NCBI RefSeq assembly: GCF_000021305.1 | Contig: NC_011772.1 | Coordinates: 2,952,001 to 3,016,000 of the forward strand | Source of the DNA: Bacillus cereus G9842 | GTDB taxonomy: Bacteria > Bacillota > Bacilli > Bacillales > Bacillaceae_G | DNA: 64,000 nucleotides | Reading direction: 5' to 3' | Part shown: in pieces, positions 52,031 to 63,988 of the stretch | Position numbering within the stretch: position 1 is the stretch's first letter | Layout of the letters: each line of letters starts with the position of its first letter | Made by a program: the position numbers and the translations under genes | Notes under the pieces: model-generated | Databases searched by the model: none | What the model was told of the DNA's origin: nothing | The model's input: only the letters and a program-made list of their open reading frames with translations

Positions 52031-53211
52031 TAAGCGTTCAATTCTGTTTTATGCCCTTTTACTACACTACGTTTGAATGTAGTTGCTAATATAGTAACCA
52101 TACTTACTATACCAATCCAAACGAGTACAGTAACAGGTGTATTCCAGCTTAATCCTTTTCCGAAGAAGAAGATTTCTCTTAGGCCTTCAATCATAAATTT
52201 CATTGGTAACCATGAGTAAACCCAGTCTTGATAAAACGGAGACAACATCTCAGGTGCTAACGATAATAACGGCGCCCCGAAGAATAGTAATAAAGCGAAT
52301 AAACCGATTCCTTTTAGCCCAACTAATGAAAGTACCGCAGATATCATTAAGAAGAAACTAAAAGAAGTAATAGATAAGAATAGAGCTGTATCCGTGAAGT
52401 TCGAAATATTTAACCCTACCATCCCATCTGCAATCCATGTAAGACCAAACCCAATTACAAGTGTCGCAATAGCTCCTGTTACGATTTGTTTTACTTTTAA
52501 CAGAAAGTTTTCTTTTCTTGAGCTTACTGGCATTTTACTAATCGCAATAAAAATAATCGCTGCACTAGCTAAACTTGCAATCCATAACGGTTGGAACAAT
52601 GATATTGGTGAGTTACCGTTCGCACTATTTTTGCCGACCTCATTCACATTTTTCACGTTCTTTACAATAGGTGTTACTAATTTCTCAGCTTGGTCTGTTG
52701 TTACAGTAGCTCCTTTTGTTTTCAACCCTTCTAATATTTGTGTACGGACATTATTGTTCATATTATCAACGATCGCCTGTAATATTTGCCCTACCATAGT
52801 TGATGCAGCCGTATTCATTCCTTGATTAATATATATTTCTATCTCAGGTGAAGATGGCTGTGGTGTTCGTAACGATGCTTGTTTTGCACTAAATTCTTTC
52901 GGAATGACTAACGCTGCATAATACTCTTTATTATTTAGCCCTTTTTGAACTGCTTCCTTATTCTTCACTTCTACCCACTTTACCGCAGGTTCTTCATCTG
53001 ATTTCGATGATTTTTTCACCGTATCAACAATTGTTTGCCCCATATTCATTTTCGGTTGATTTGGAATTTCTACACCTTGATCCTCATTTACAATTGCAAT
53101 TGGCAAGTTTTTCGGCTGCGGTTGAACAGTTGGAAATAACGTTAATGAAAAAATAAAAACAACAAGCAGTGCAATAACTGGTGATAAAAATAAAAGTTTA
53201 TTTTTAAACAT
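52030..53211 (-). CDS. YhgE/Pip-like ABC-2 type permease (DUF3533)
   Basis: The 393-residue protein has one N-terminal helix (LLFLSPVIALLVVFIFSLTLF), then a large extracytoplasmic domain (LPIAIVNEDQGVEIPNQP and onward), and five C-terminal helices, the YhgE/Pip or DUF3533 layout. Relatives act in envelope stress, antibiotic tolerance or phage infection. The start at 53211 follows AAAGGAGG. It is divergent from a TetR regulator whose palindromes lie between them. Confidence 0.85.
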   Translation of the reverse strand: MFKNKLLFLSPVIALLVVFIFSLTLFPTVQPQPKNLPIAIVNEDQGVEIPNQPKMNMGQTIVDTVKKSSKSDEEPAVKWVEVKNKEAVQKGLNNKEYYAALVIPKEFSAKQASLRTPQPSSPEIEIYINQGMNTAASTMVGQILQAIVDNMNNNVRTQILEGLKTKGATVTTDQAEKLVTPIVKNVKNVNEVGKNSANGNSPISLFQPLWIASLASAAIIFIAISKMPVSSRKENFLLKVKQIVTGAIATLVIGFGLTWIADGMVGLNISNFTDTALFLSITSFSFFLMISAVLSLVGLKGIGLFALLLFFGAPLLSLAPEMLSPFYQDWVYSWLPMKFMIEGLREIFFFGKGLSWNTPVTVLVWIGIVSMVTILATTFKRSVVKGHKTELNA

Positions 53212-53248
53212 TTTCTTTTTTCCTCCTTTAATTTGATTTATAATAATC

Positions 53249-53356
53249 AACAACGTGTTGTTTATTTATATTTTGAATTATATGTTCGAGTTGAACCATA
53301 TACAATAATCAAAAATCGGGAATGTGTCGGTTATAAGACACATTTTCTAAATGTGT
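53249..53356. promoter_or_regulatory. Nested palindromes between the permease and TetR genes
   Basis: One palindrome, AACAAC-GT-GTTGTT, is at 53249-53262. Two overlapping inverted repeats share the ACACATT arm: AATGTGTC with GACACATT (53321-53344, 8-base spacer), and ACACATTT with AAATGTGT (53338-53356, 3-base spacer). They suit an operator for the TetR protein, controlling both genes. Confidence 0.5.
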
Positions 53357-53382
53357 TGAGTAAAATTAAGGAGGGACATGCG

Positions 53383-54000
53383 TTGCGCGATAGCAATTTA
53401 GATTTGCGTGTTGTTCGTACGAAAACCGCCATACGAAATGCATTGGTGGAGCTAATTGAAGAAAAAGGTTTTGACGCCATTACAGTGAAAGATATTACTA
53501 CGAAAGCAAACATTAATCGCGGTACTTTCTATGCGCACTATCAAGATAAATTTGATTTAATGACAAAATGCCAAGAAGACATTATGTACGAGTTTTCTAA
53601 AATTGCCAAACAGAAATTCCCGGAAGTTATTGCTGATCTTGGAACAAATCCTTCTCCAACAATGCCATTTATACTTATCACTTCTATTCTTGAATTTCTA
53701 AATGAAAATAGTGATTTTATGAGAGCTGTGCTTAGCCCAAATGGAGATTTATCTTTCCAAACAAAACTGAAAGATTTTATGTGGAAAACATTATTTGAAG
53801 ATACGAATGGTCCTCTCATTAATAAGGAAAATTTACTTGTTCCAAGCGAATACTTAACTTCTTATATGGCATCTGCACATATAGGTGTCATACAGCAATG
53901 GTTAAATAATGGACAAAAAGAAACACCTGAGGAGATTGCTCGCTTTTTATCAACTATTGCAGTTCATGGACCTTTTTATGCGGCTGGTTTAAAGAAATAA
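53383..54000 (+). CDS. TetR-family regulator
   Basis: A 205-residue regulator with the helix-turn-helix at residues about 10-55: RTKTAIRNALVELIEEKGFDAI, VKDITTKANINRGTFYAHYQDK. The C-terminal domain binds an unknown ligand. The start is a TTG at 53383 after AAGGAGGG; the ATG four bases earlier is out of frame. The divergent YhgE-like permease is the probable target, a common regulator/permease pair. Confidence 0.85.
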   Translation: MRDSNLDLRVVRTKTAIRNALVELIEEKGFDAITVKDITTKANINRGTFYAHYQDKFDLMTKCQEDIMYEFSKIAKQKFPEVIADLGTNPSPTMPFILITSILEFLNENSDFMRAVLSPNGDLSFQTKLKDFMWKTLFEDTNGPLINKENLLVPSEYLTSYMASAHIGVIQQWLNNGQKETPEEIARFLSTIAVHGPFYAAGLKK

Positions 54001-54014
54001 GTCAGCTATATAAT

Positions 54015-54049
54015 AAAAGAGCATCCACTATAATAGTGGATGCTCTTTT
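54015..54049. terminator. Bidirectional terminator
   Basis: AAAAGAGCATCCACTAT and its complement flank a single A; convergent tetR and rph genes end on either side. Confidence 0.9.
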
Positions 54050-54051
54050 AC

Positions 54052-56676
<2,625 letters not shown>

Positions 56677-56780
56677 TTACTTGTGTTCTTGATTGTATCA
56701 GTAGTAAATGAGAAGAAACAGTCTATTTCGAACTTGATTTACATGATATAATTAAGTTAGGAAGAGATAATCTTTTTTAT

Positions 56781-56963
56781 TTATCCCCTCGAATTCACTT
56801 CAATTATATCTCCAAACTTAAACATTCTTTGATTACGAAAAGCATCGGTACAAGTAATCGTCTTATTTAATGGATTTATATCAGCTACTGTTATGTAATT
56901 TTTGTATAAACTTACATTATAATATCCAGATGAATCTTTTATTAACTCGTAATCCCTCCTCAA
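56781..56963 (-). CDS. 60-codon frame without a normal start, unknown function
   Basis: The frame encodes YELIKDSSGYYNVSLYKNYI, ADINPLNKTITC and MFKFGDIIEVNSRG, which looks like a folded beta-rich small protein. The only initiation codon is a TTG at 56963 that overlaps GAGGAGGG, so this binding site lies inside the frame, and no ATG, GTG or TTG follows at the right distance. The gene may have lost its start codon or use a rare one. It ends about 122 bases upstream of rph. Confidence 0.4.
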   Translation of the reverse strand: MRRDYELIKDSSGYYNVSLYKNYITVADINPLNKTITCTDAFRNQRMFKFGDIIEVNSRG

Positions 56964-57161
56964 AAAATAGTAGAAACTACAATTGTAAAATCAATATTTC
57001 CTGTTTGCACTTTATATAAATTGATATGAATCTCTCTTAATTCTAGGACTAAATTATTGTTTTTTAATCCCACATTAATTCTTTTCTCAAATTCGCCAAA
57101 ATGAATTTTCAAGATTAGGGAACTATAATGTCGTATTAAAATATATTAAGGGGGAGAAAAA

Positions 57162-58007
57162 TTGGACAATGAAATGAATTATGGAAGTGATTACAAGTTT
57201 ATTCCAGCAACTTCAATTGAAAGTGGTCATGGCATTGAAGTATTGCCTGATTTATTTTGTTACACGATTCAAATCGTCAATATATGCTTTGCTGGAAATC
57301 CTGAGACCAATGATTTTGTTTTAGTTGATGCTGGAATGCCTAAATGTGCAAATAAAATTATCTCTATCGCTGAGGATCGATTTGGTACCAATAGTCGCCC
57401 AAAAGCCATTATTTTAACTCACGGCCATTTTGATCATGTTGGGGGAATAATTGAACTCATCAAGTATTGGGATGTTCCCGTCTATGCACATCAGATGGAG
57501 ATACCGTTCCTGACCGGACAACAAAGCTATCCAGAACCAGACCCTACAGTTGAAGGTGGTATGGTAGCAAAAATGTCTCCTCTGTTCCCAAACGAACCAA
57601 TTGACTTAGGAAATAACGTAAAAGCGCTACCTACCGATGGAACTGTTCCCCATATGCCAGAGTTTAGATGGATTCATACACCAGGACATACTCCAGGGCA
57701 TATTTCATTATTCCGAGAAAAAGAACGAACTTTAATTGCTGGGGACGCTTTTGTTACAGTGAAACAGGAGTATCTGTATAAAGTAATAACTCAAGAACAG
57801 GAAATAAGCGGTCCGCCTCGTTATTTAACAACAGACTGGAAAGCCGCTAAAGAGTCAGTTATTAAGCTAGAGAAGTTAAAGCCTCTAACCGCTGTTACTG
57901 GACATGGGATACCGATGTCGGGTGAATTGCTATCAACAAGCCTCAAAACACTCGTTCAAGAATTTGATAAAATCGCTTTACCCGATTATGGAAAATATGT
58001 AGACTAA
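57162..58007 (+). CDS. MBL-fold metallo-hydrolase
   Basis: The 281-residue protein has the metallo-beta-lactamase-fold zinc motif HGHFDHVGG, then WIHTPGHTPGHISLF and LIAGDAFVTV and a C-terminal TGHGIPMSG. These fit the glyoxalase II/lactonase-like group; the substrate is unknown. The start is a TTG at 57162 after GGGGGAG; an ATG four codons in is too far from that site. Monocistronic. Confidence 0.85.
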   Translation: MDNEMNYGSDYKFIPATSIESGHGIEVLPDLFCYTIQIVNICFAGNPETNDFVLVDAGMPKCANKIISIAEDRFGTNSRPKAIILTHGHFDHVGGIIELIKYWDVPVYAHQMEIPFLTGQQSYPEPDPTVEGGMVAKMSPLFPNEPIDLGNNVKALPTDGTVPHMPEFRWIHTPGHTPGHISLFREKERTLIAGDAFVTVKQEYLYKVITQEQEISGPPRYLTTDWKAAKESVIKLEKLKPLTAVTGHGIPMSGELLSTSLKTLVQEFDKIALPDYGKYVD

Positions 58008-58229
58008 AAGATACATTAAGCATGAAAATAATTTTTATTCTTATATTTAAGAAACAAAATCAAAACGGAAAAAATTATTAAGTTTAATAAAAAACACTGT
58101 ACTTAGGCAACATCTCTATTATTAGAATAGAACTACGCCTTGTGAATAAAACTCGATATTCCTCAAATACTATCTGTAGTATAAGCCCGCTTCTTACCCA
58201 GGTTGTACTTCTTACCATTAAAGGTTGAT
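58008..58229. other. Gap between MBL gene and YndM leader hairpin
   Basis: No ORF with a binding site is visible on either strand. The hairpin at 58230-58270 at its right edge could end a short untranslated RNA starting here, but no good promoter was found. Confidence 0.35.
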
Positions 58230-58270
58230 TAAAATGGGTTACGCTATATAGATAGCATAACCCGTTTTTA
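58230..58270 (+). terminator. Terminator-like hairpin upstream of yndM-like gene
   Basis: AAAATGGGTTACGCTAT pairs with ATAGCATAACCCGTTTT (mismatches at two bases) and is followed by TTTA, 45 bases before the start codon. Confidence 0.5.
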
Positions 58271-58315
58271 ATGAAATCTTTTATTCCATATACGTTTAAA
58301 TAATGGAGGAAAATG

Positions 58316-58792
58316 ATGAAACATATTGTTGCTTTATTAATTAAATACACAGCGATAACTGCAGTATTACTTATCGTACTCAGTATCTTTCAAGGCATTT
58401 CAATTCCTAGAGTATTACTCATTTCTCTTTTCTTAACAGGGGCTGCCTATTTAATCGGCGATCTCTTCATTTTACCTAAATACGGAAATATGATTGCTAC
58501 AATTGCAGATTTCGGCTTAACTTTTTTCGGAATTTGGTTACTAACATACTTATTCACTAATTTAGACACTACTCGTAATATTGGACTTTCTTCATTTATA
58601 GCCGCTTTAATTATTGGTGGAACAGAAATTTTCTTCCACATTTATATGAAGAGACTAGTGCTGCGTAACGACGATGAATTAAGAAATCACAAGCATATTC
58701 ATCATGATAAATATGCTATGGAAATGTCAGATGAATATATGGATTCTTCTACAATAAATAAATCCAAAATTGGGGATACATCTAAAAAATAA
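58316..58792 (+). CDS. YndM family membrane protein (DUF2512)
   Basis: The 158-residue protein has four membrane helices (starting IVALLIKYTAITAVLLIVL) and a hydrophilic, histidine-rich tail with DDELRNHKHIHHDKYA, the DUF2512/YndM layout. Function unknown; the homologue in B. subtilis is expressed in the spore-forming stage. Of the tandem ATGs at 58313 and 58316 I use the second, six bases after GGAGG. A terminator follows the stop by a few bases. Confidence 0.82.
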   Translation: MKHIVALLIKYTAITAVLLIVLSIFQGISIPRVLLISLFLTGAAYLIGDLFILPKYGNMIATIADFGLTFFGIWLLTYLFTNLDTTRNIGLSSFIAALIIGGTEIFFHIYMKRLVLRNDDELRNHKHIHHDKYAMEMSDEYMDSSTINKSKIGDTSKK

Positions 58793-58816
58793 AAAAGTGG
58801 CCAATGCCACTTTTTT
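58791..58816. terminator. Bidirectional terminator
   Basis: AAAAAAGTGGC with GCCACTTTTTT forms an 11-bp stem around CAAT, ahead of the convergent DUF3231 gene. Confidence 0.85.
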
Positions 58817-58827
58817 ATTTTTGGTTA

Positions 58828-59343
58828 TTAAGCTTGATCAGAGTTTCTTACATGTAACGGTGGTGGAACTACCCACCCTTTTTTCTTACTTAAACGCAGC
58901 AAAGTTACACCTGCTTGCGCTTTTTTCATATGAAATTGTCCGAATAACATCCCTACATCTTCTCGAAGACATTTTCCCATCACTTGACTACATGTCACAA
59001 GTCCAGCTGCTAATCCTGTAGAAACAGCTGCTGCTATTTCAGCATCATTAATACGTGCCCCTGGGGGAATGTCTTCGATAGATGCAACTGGTCGTTCTGG
59101 AGGAGCAGGCGGTAAAGCTACGCCATTAACCTTTAAAAGAGTTTTTAACTCTTCTATTTCCGAGTTCATATCATTTTCAATTAAGCTTTCTAAAAACTTC
59201 TTCAAATCTTCGTCACCTGTGTGATTCATAAACACTTGATGGCTTGCGATTCCACCTTGTGCAGCTAGAAGATAACTCCAAATATCAAATACTTCTCCGT
59301 AATGTAACGGTTCATTTTGAGGATTTCCACTTAAAATACCCAT
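58828..59343 (-). CDS. DUF3231 family protein
   Basis: A 171-residue helical protein starting MGILSGNPQNEPLHYGEVF; ends with FGQFHMKKAQAGVTLLRLSKKKGWV and PPPLH, the DUF3231 pattern. A Pro-rich linker (ALPPAPPERP) lies near residue 75. Histidines and glutamates at HYGEVF, ASHQVFMNH and FHMKKA may bind a metal, as in ferritin-like folds. The start at 59343 follows AAAGGGAGG; earlier ATGs give a basic extension without family match. Sporulation-related family, function unknown. Confidence 0.82.
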   Translation of the reverse strand: MGILSGNPQNEPLHYGEVFDIWSYLLAAQGGIASHQVFMNHTGDEDLKKFLESLIENDMNSEIEELKTLLKVNGVALPPAPPERPVASIEDIPPGARINDAEIAAAVSTGLAAGLVTCSQVMGKCLREDVGMLFGQFHMKKAQAGVTLLRLSKKKGWVVPPPLHVRNSDQA

Positions 59344-59637
59344 TTTTAAATTCCTCCCTTTCGAAAATATCATAATCAATATTGATTTCAATATTGAAAT
59401 CAAATTTTTAAGTATGCTTTTTCCTGCAAAAGATTTTCTATTATGCATGGAAAACACCTTTCCAACACTGCGTGTTTATTGTTTAGGAAAGTAGTTTACA
59501 AATTAAATACTCAAAGATTATGAAAGAAGATTATCAATAATCTTTGAGTGAGAATCCATTTACTATAAGGGTTTTTATTTTTATACATATACAAAAGAAA
59601 TTGATTTACATATCTGCTATATTGTATGCCAATTTAC

Positions 59638-59850
59638 TTAGCGGTTAGCTCTACCACCAAGTTGTTGTTCAGCCATTGCTACTAAACGTTTTGTAATTTC
59701 ACCACCAACAGATCCGTTTGAACGAGCTGTTGTATCTGCACCAAGTTGTACACCAAACTCTTGTGCAATTTCATATTTCATTTGATCAAGGGCCTGTTCA
59801 GCACCTCCAACTAACAATTCATTACGACTTCCACTATTATTGTTTGCCAT
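59638..59850 (-). CDS. Small acid-soluble spore protein, alpha/beta type
   Basis: The 70-residue protein is a textbook alpha/beta [45 protein letters not shown] and [17 protein letters not shown], including the GPR cleavage region and the DNA-binding GxxTxR element. It coats spore DNA and protects it from UV and heat. GGAGGTGAAAC precedes the ATG. A CATATTA sequence about 25 bases upstream could be part of a SigG promoter, but the -35 is not convincing. Confidence 0.95.
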   Translation of the reverse strand: MANNNSGSRNELLVGGAEQALDQMKYEIAQEFGVQLGADTTARSNGSVGGEITKRLVAMAEQQLGGRANR

Positions 59851-60115
59851 ATTGTTTCACCTCCGATGTTTTTAATATGCTACAAATTATGAAATAATAA
59901 TTATCCTTTTTGTGGGAATTAGATTATGAATAAAAATTGATTTTTTTCTTAAAGTAGGGCAAAACATATAAGAAAGAATAACTGATATAACATACTTTCA
60001 TAACAACACTATGTATACTTCCTAATTCCCTTCAGTAAATAAAAGAAAGATTTCTATTTCACCAAGAGATTAAATAAAATTATGTTTTGAGACATAATCC
60101 AAAAGGAGATATGAG

Positions 60116-61249
60116 ATGAAAGCTGTAACCTATCAAGGACCAAATCAAGTACAAGTTAAACAAGTTGATGATGCAAAGTTAGAGAAAAAAGATGATATTA
60201 TTGTAAGAATTACTTCAACCGCTATTTGCGGTTCTGATTTACATTTATATCAAGGTAACATGCCCTTACCTCAAGGATACATTATCGGCCATGAACCAAT
60301 GGGAATCGTTGAAGAAGTCGGGCCAGATGTCACTAAAGTGAAAAAAGGCGATCGTGTTGTCATCCCCTTCAACGTTTCTTGTGGACATTGTTTCTATTGC
60401 CAACATGAAATGGAAAGTCAATGTGATAACTCAAACCCTCATTACGATTCTGGTGGATACTTTGGTTATACGGAGAAATTTGGTAATCATCCAGGCGGAC
60501 AAGCAGAATATTTAAAAGTTCCTTTTGGAAATTTCACTCCATTTGTTATACCGGAATCATGCGATCTTGAAGATGAATCCCTACTATTTTTATCAGATGT
60601 TTTACCAACAGCCTATTGGAGTGTAATAAACGCAGGCGTTAAACCAGGTGATACCGTTATCGTCCTTGGTTGTGGACCTGTTGGATTAATGACACAAAAA
60701 TTTGCCTGGATGCAAGGTGCTAAGCGCGTAATAGCAGTGGATTACTTAGATTATCGAATGAATTACGCAAAAAAGATTAACAATGTTGAGGTATTTGAGT
60801 TTACAAAATTTCCAGATATGGGAGAACATTTAAAGGAAATTACACATGGCGGTGCCGATGTAGTCATTGATTGCGTGGGAATGGATGGAAAAAAATCGCC
60901 TCTAGAATTTCTGGAACAAAAATTGAAACTACAAGGCGGAACTCTCGGCCCTATTCAAATCGCTACGAAAGCCGTAAGGAAATATGGAACGGTTCAAATG
61001 ACTGGCGTTTATGGTGGCAATTATAATGCATTTCCACTCGGGGCATTTTGGGTTAGAAATATTAATCTTAAAATGGGACAAGCACCTGTCATTCATTTTA
61101 TGCCGGAACTATTTAAAAAAATAACAAATAAAGAATTTGATCCAAAAGAGATTATTACACACAAAATCCCCCTTGAAGAAGCGAGCTACGGTTATCAAAT
61201 TTTTAATAATCGTGAAGATGATTGTATAAAAGTCATTCTGAAGCCTTGA
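60116..61249 (+). CDS. Zinc-dependent alcohol dehydrogenase (formaldehyde dehydrogenase-like MDR)
   Basis: A 377-residue medium-chain dehydrogenase: the catalytic zinc site in AICGSDLHLYQG and GHEPMGIVEEVG, the structural zinc site in SCGHCFYCQHEMESQC and the NAD motif VIVLGCGPVGLMTQKFAW. A PxxYDSGGYFGYTEKFGNHPGGQAEYLKVP segment is typical of the glutathione-independent formaldehyde/alcohol dehydrogenase subgroup. AAAGGAGAT precedes the ATG. Monocistronic, upstream of the Mn catalase. Confidence 0.88.
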   Translation: MKAVTYQGPNQVQVKQVDDAKLEKKDDIIVRITSTAICGSDLHLYQGNMPLPQGYIIGHEPMGIVEEVGPDVTKVKKGDRVVIPFNVSCGHCFYCQHEMESQCDNSNPHYDSGGYFGYTEKFGNHPGGQAEYLKVPFGNFTPFVIPESCDLEDESLLFLSDVLPTAYWSVINAGVKPGDTVIVLGCGPVGLMTQKFAWMQGAKRVIAVDYLDYRMNYAKKINNVEVFEFTKFPDMGEHLKEITHGGADVVIDCVGMDGKKSPLEFLEQKLKLQGGTLGPIQIATKAVRKYGTVQMTGVYGGNYNAFPLGAFWVRNINLKMGQAPVIHFMPELFKKITNKEFDPKEIITHKIPLEEASYGYQIFNNREDDCIKVILKP

Positions 61250-61441
61250 AGCTACAATTCATTATTCTTAATGAAAAGATAAGTATCTATCCCCTATTTT
61301 CATCTCACATCTAAAATAGTTATTTTCAAAAACTTTGCATTTTGAGTTAATAAATAATTGGTAAAAACATGAATTAAAGTATTAAGCAACCAAATAGCGG
61401 ACACGATAACAATGTTAACTAACTTAAAAGAGGTGTACTTC

Positions 61442-62296
61442 ATGTTTTATTATAAAGAGGAAATAATTAATATGATTAAGCCGGATAAACCAGACCCAGC
61501 TGCTGCAAAAGTTTTACAAGAAATATTAGGCGGGCATTATGGGGAAATGCGTACAATGATGCAATATTTCTTCCAAAGCTCAAATTTTAGAGGTAAAGAG
61601 AAGCAATATCGCGATTTACTTCGAGGTGTTTTTTTAGAGGAAATAAGCCATGTAGAACTTGTACAACATACAATTAATCAGCTACTAACTGGATCTGGTG
61701 AACCTACGCCAGGAAATGCTGGTATTGACAAAGCACCGCTTGATGAAGCGGTTAAACATGCAAACCCTCACCACTTTATTGTAGGTGCTCAAAGTTCATT
61801 GCCTGTTGATGCGGCTGGAAATCCGTGGAATGGATCTTGGGTATATAGTCATGGAAACTTAATTAGCGATTTACTAGATAATGTCGTACTTGAATCTACA
61901 GGCGTACTTCAAAAGACTAGAATTTATGAAATGAGTTCTAATCAAACATTTAGAGAAACTCTTGCATTTTTAATTGTACGTGATAATGCACATCAAAATG
62001 CTTTCGCAAAAGCTTTAGAGACATTGGGTGTTGAATGGGGAAAACTCTTCCCTGTGCCGAACTATGATATTAATAAATACCCAGAGTGCAGAAAGTATGT
62101 AGACATGGGATTCCATAACGCACAATTTAATTTTAGCTTAGATCCAACAAGAATGGGAGAAATATTCCAAGGTGAATCACCAAGTAGAAACAAAGGAACA
62201 TTAGCAGTAACTGACCCGCCAAAAGGTTTTCCTGTACCAGAACTTCCTGAAATGCCAAATGAGCATAGTCCTGGATTAAAAGATATGGGTCTTTAA
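61442..62296 (+). CDS. Manganese catalase family protein
   Basis: A 284-residue protein with the di-manganese ligands arranged as in Mn catalases: Glu in HYGEMRTMMQYFFQS, Glu-x2-His in LEEISHVELVQH, Glu in VVLESTGVLQKTRIYE and Glu/His in IVRDNAHQNAFAKALE. It decomposes peroxide and may protect the spore. The start at 61442 follows AGAGGTG; an ATG 30 bases earlier is out of place. It follows the dehydrogenase by 193 bases. Confidence 0.9.
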   Translation: MFYYKEEIINMIKPDKPDPAAAKVLQEILGGHYGEMRTMMQYFFQSSNFRGKEKQYRDLLRGVFLEEISHVELVQHTINQLLTGSGEPTPGNAGIDKAPLDEAVKHANPHHFIVGAQSSLPVDAAGNPWNGSWVYSHGNLISDLLDNVVLESTGVLQKTRIYEMSSNQTFRETLAFLIVRDNAHQNAFAKALETLGVEWGKLFPVPNYDINKYPECRKYVDMGFHNAQFNFSLDPTRMGEIFQGESPSRNKGTLAVTDPPKGFPVPELPEMPNEHSPGLKDMGL

Positions 62297-62527
62297 GATC
62301 ATTATGGCCAACTATTGATTCATGGTTGGTCATAGTTATTTATAAAGATTCATGTAAACTTGTTGTTAACATGATAGGATGTTTTAATAAATCCTCTTTA
62401 TTTAAAAGTGATGTTGATTATATTGCTGCTCCTCTTAATTTTGTTTCTATGAACCATTAAACGCCACTGTATACTTACTTATAATCTCTCTACCTCTATT
62501 CACGTATAACATCCTTATATTGTAAAC

Positions 62528-62554
62528 AAAGAGGAGGGACTTCTCCCCCCTCTT
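62528..62554 (-). terminator. Terminator of the aspartate ammonia-lyase gene
   Basis: AAGAGGAGGGA and TCCCCCCTCTT pair (one mismatch) around CTTC just after the stop. The T run on the minus strand is short. Confidence 0.6.
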
Positions 62555-62557
62555 CTT

Positions 62558-63988
62558 TTAATTTTTCTTTAAAAGAGTTGCTCCTGCAATCCCTGGGTGT
62601 GTCATTTCGAATGGATCTAGAATTAATTCTAAGTCTTCTTGTGACAGTACACCATTTTTCACACAAAGTTCTCGAACGGATTGCCCTGTCGCGATTGCTT
62701 CTTTCGCAACGCGAGCTGCTGCTTCATAACCGATATGAGGGTTCACGGCTGTAATAATTCCTACACTTTTCTCAACATACTCTTTTAAGCGATCTTCATT
62801 CGCTTCAATTCCTTTTAAGCAATTATCTGTAAAGGCACGGAAACCGTTATTCATAATGCTAATCGATTGCAGTAAGTTGAAAACAAGTACTGGTTCCATA
62901 ACGTTTAATTCTAATTGTCCTGCTTCTGAAGCAAGGCAAATTGTATGGTCATTACCAATTACTTGGAACGCAATTTGATTAATTACTTCTGGCATAACAG
63001 GGTTTACTTTCCCTGGCATAATAGAAGAACCTGGTTGGCGAGCTGGTAACATAATTTCAGCTAAACCAACACGAGGACCTGATGCCATTAAGCGAAGGTC
63101 ATTCGCAATTTTAGACATATTCATCATACATACTTTCAGTGCTGCAGATACTTCAGTATACGCATCCGTATTTTGCGTCGCATCTACTAAATCTTCTGCA
63201 CCGACAAGCGGGAGTTCACTAATTGCAGCTAAATGTTTTACAACTGCTTCAATATATTCTGGATCTGCATTTAAGCCTGTACCAACTGCAGTTGCCCCCA
63301 TATTTACTTCATATAAGTGTTGACGCGATTGTTGAATACGTTTCATATCACGTTCAAGTACGCGAGAATATGCTTTAAATTCTTGTCCAAGACGAATTGG
63401 CACAGCGTCTTGTAAATGTGTACGACCCATTTTAATCACATGGTCGAACTGTTCTGCTTTTAATTCAAATATATCGTGCATATAACCCATCGTTTGTAAT
63501 AAGCCTTCTAATGCGTTTAATGTTGCAATATGAATCGCCGTTGGGAATGCATCATTTGTTGATTGCGCCATGTTTACATGACTATTTGGACTAATATAAT
63601 GATAGTCTCCCTTTTCCATCCCTAATAATTCAAGAGCACGATTGGCCATGACTTCATTTGCATTCATGTTCATTGAAGTACCCGCTCCGCCTTGGATTGG
63701 ATCTACGATGAAATGATCATGCCATTTTCCATCAAGAATTTCTTGAGCAGCTTCTGCGATGGCACCGCCCTTGTTTAATTCCAATCTTCCTACATCTGTA
63801 TTGGCAAGCGCTGCAGCTTTTTTTACAACTGCGAACGCTTTAATTAAACTTTCATGAATTTTATACCCTGTAATCGGGAAATTTTCAACAGCGCGTAAAG
63901 TTTGAATTCCGTAATATGCCTCAATAGGTAATTCCTTTCCTCCCAAAAAATCATTCTCCACTCGCACGTTCTTGTTTGTCATTGCCAT
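62558..63988 (-). CDS. Aspartate ammonia-lyase (aspartase)
   Basis: A 476-residue protein of the fumarase/aspartase superfamily: LGGKELPIEAYYGIQTLRAVENF at the start, NDAFPTAIHIATL and the signature GSSIMPGKVNPVMPEV in the middle, and a third conserved block MGATAVGTGLNAD. It cleaves aspartate to fumarate and ammonia. This protein matches the AnsB/AspA type. The GGAGAAAT binding site is visible at the window edge. It is monocistronic with a terminator behind it. Confidence 0.93.
   Translation of the reverse strand: MAMTNKNVRVENDFLGGKELPIEAYYGIQTLRAVENFPITGYKIHESLIKAFAVVKKAAALANTDVGRLELNKGGAIAEAAQEILDGKWHDHFIVDPIQGGAGTSMNMNANEVMANRALELLGMEKGDYHYISPNSHVNMAQSTNDAFPTAIHIATLNALEGLLQTMGYMHDIFELKAEQFDHVIKMGRTHLQDAVPIRLGQEFKAYSRVLERDMKRIQQSRQHLYEVNMGATAVGTGLNADPEYIEAVVKHLAAISELPLVGAEDLVDATQNTDAYTEVSAALKVCMMNMSKIANDLRLMASGPRVGLAEIMLPARQPGSSIMPGKVNPVMPEVINQIAFQVIGNDHTICLASEAGQLELNVMEPVLVFNLLQSISIMNNGFRAFTDNCLKGIEANEDRLKEYVEKSVGIITAVNPHIGYEAAARVAKEAIATGQSVRELCVKNGVLSQEDLELILDPFEMTHPGIAGATLLKKN

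Noticed and set aside
58084..58350. An 88-codon minus-strand frame
   Set aside because: It runs over the yndM leader hairpin and gene start and has no family match or ribosome binding site.
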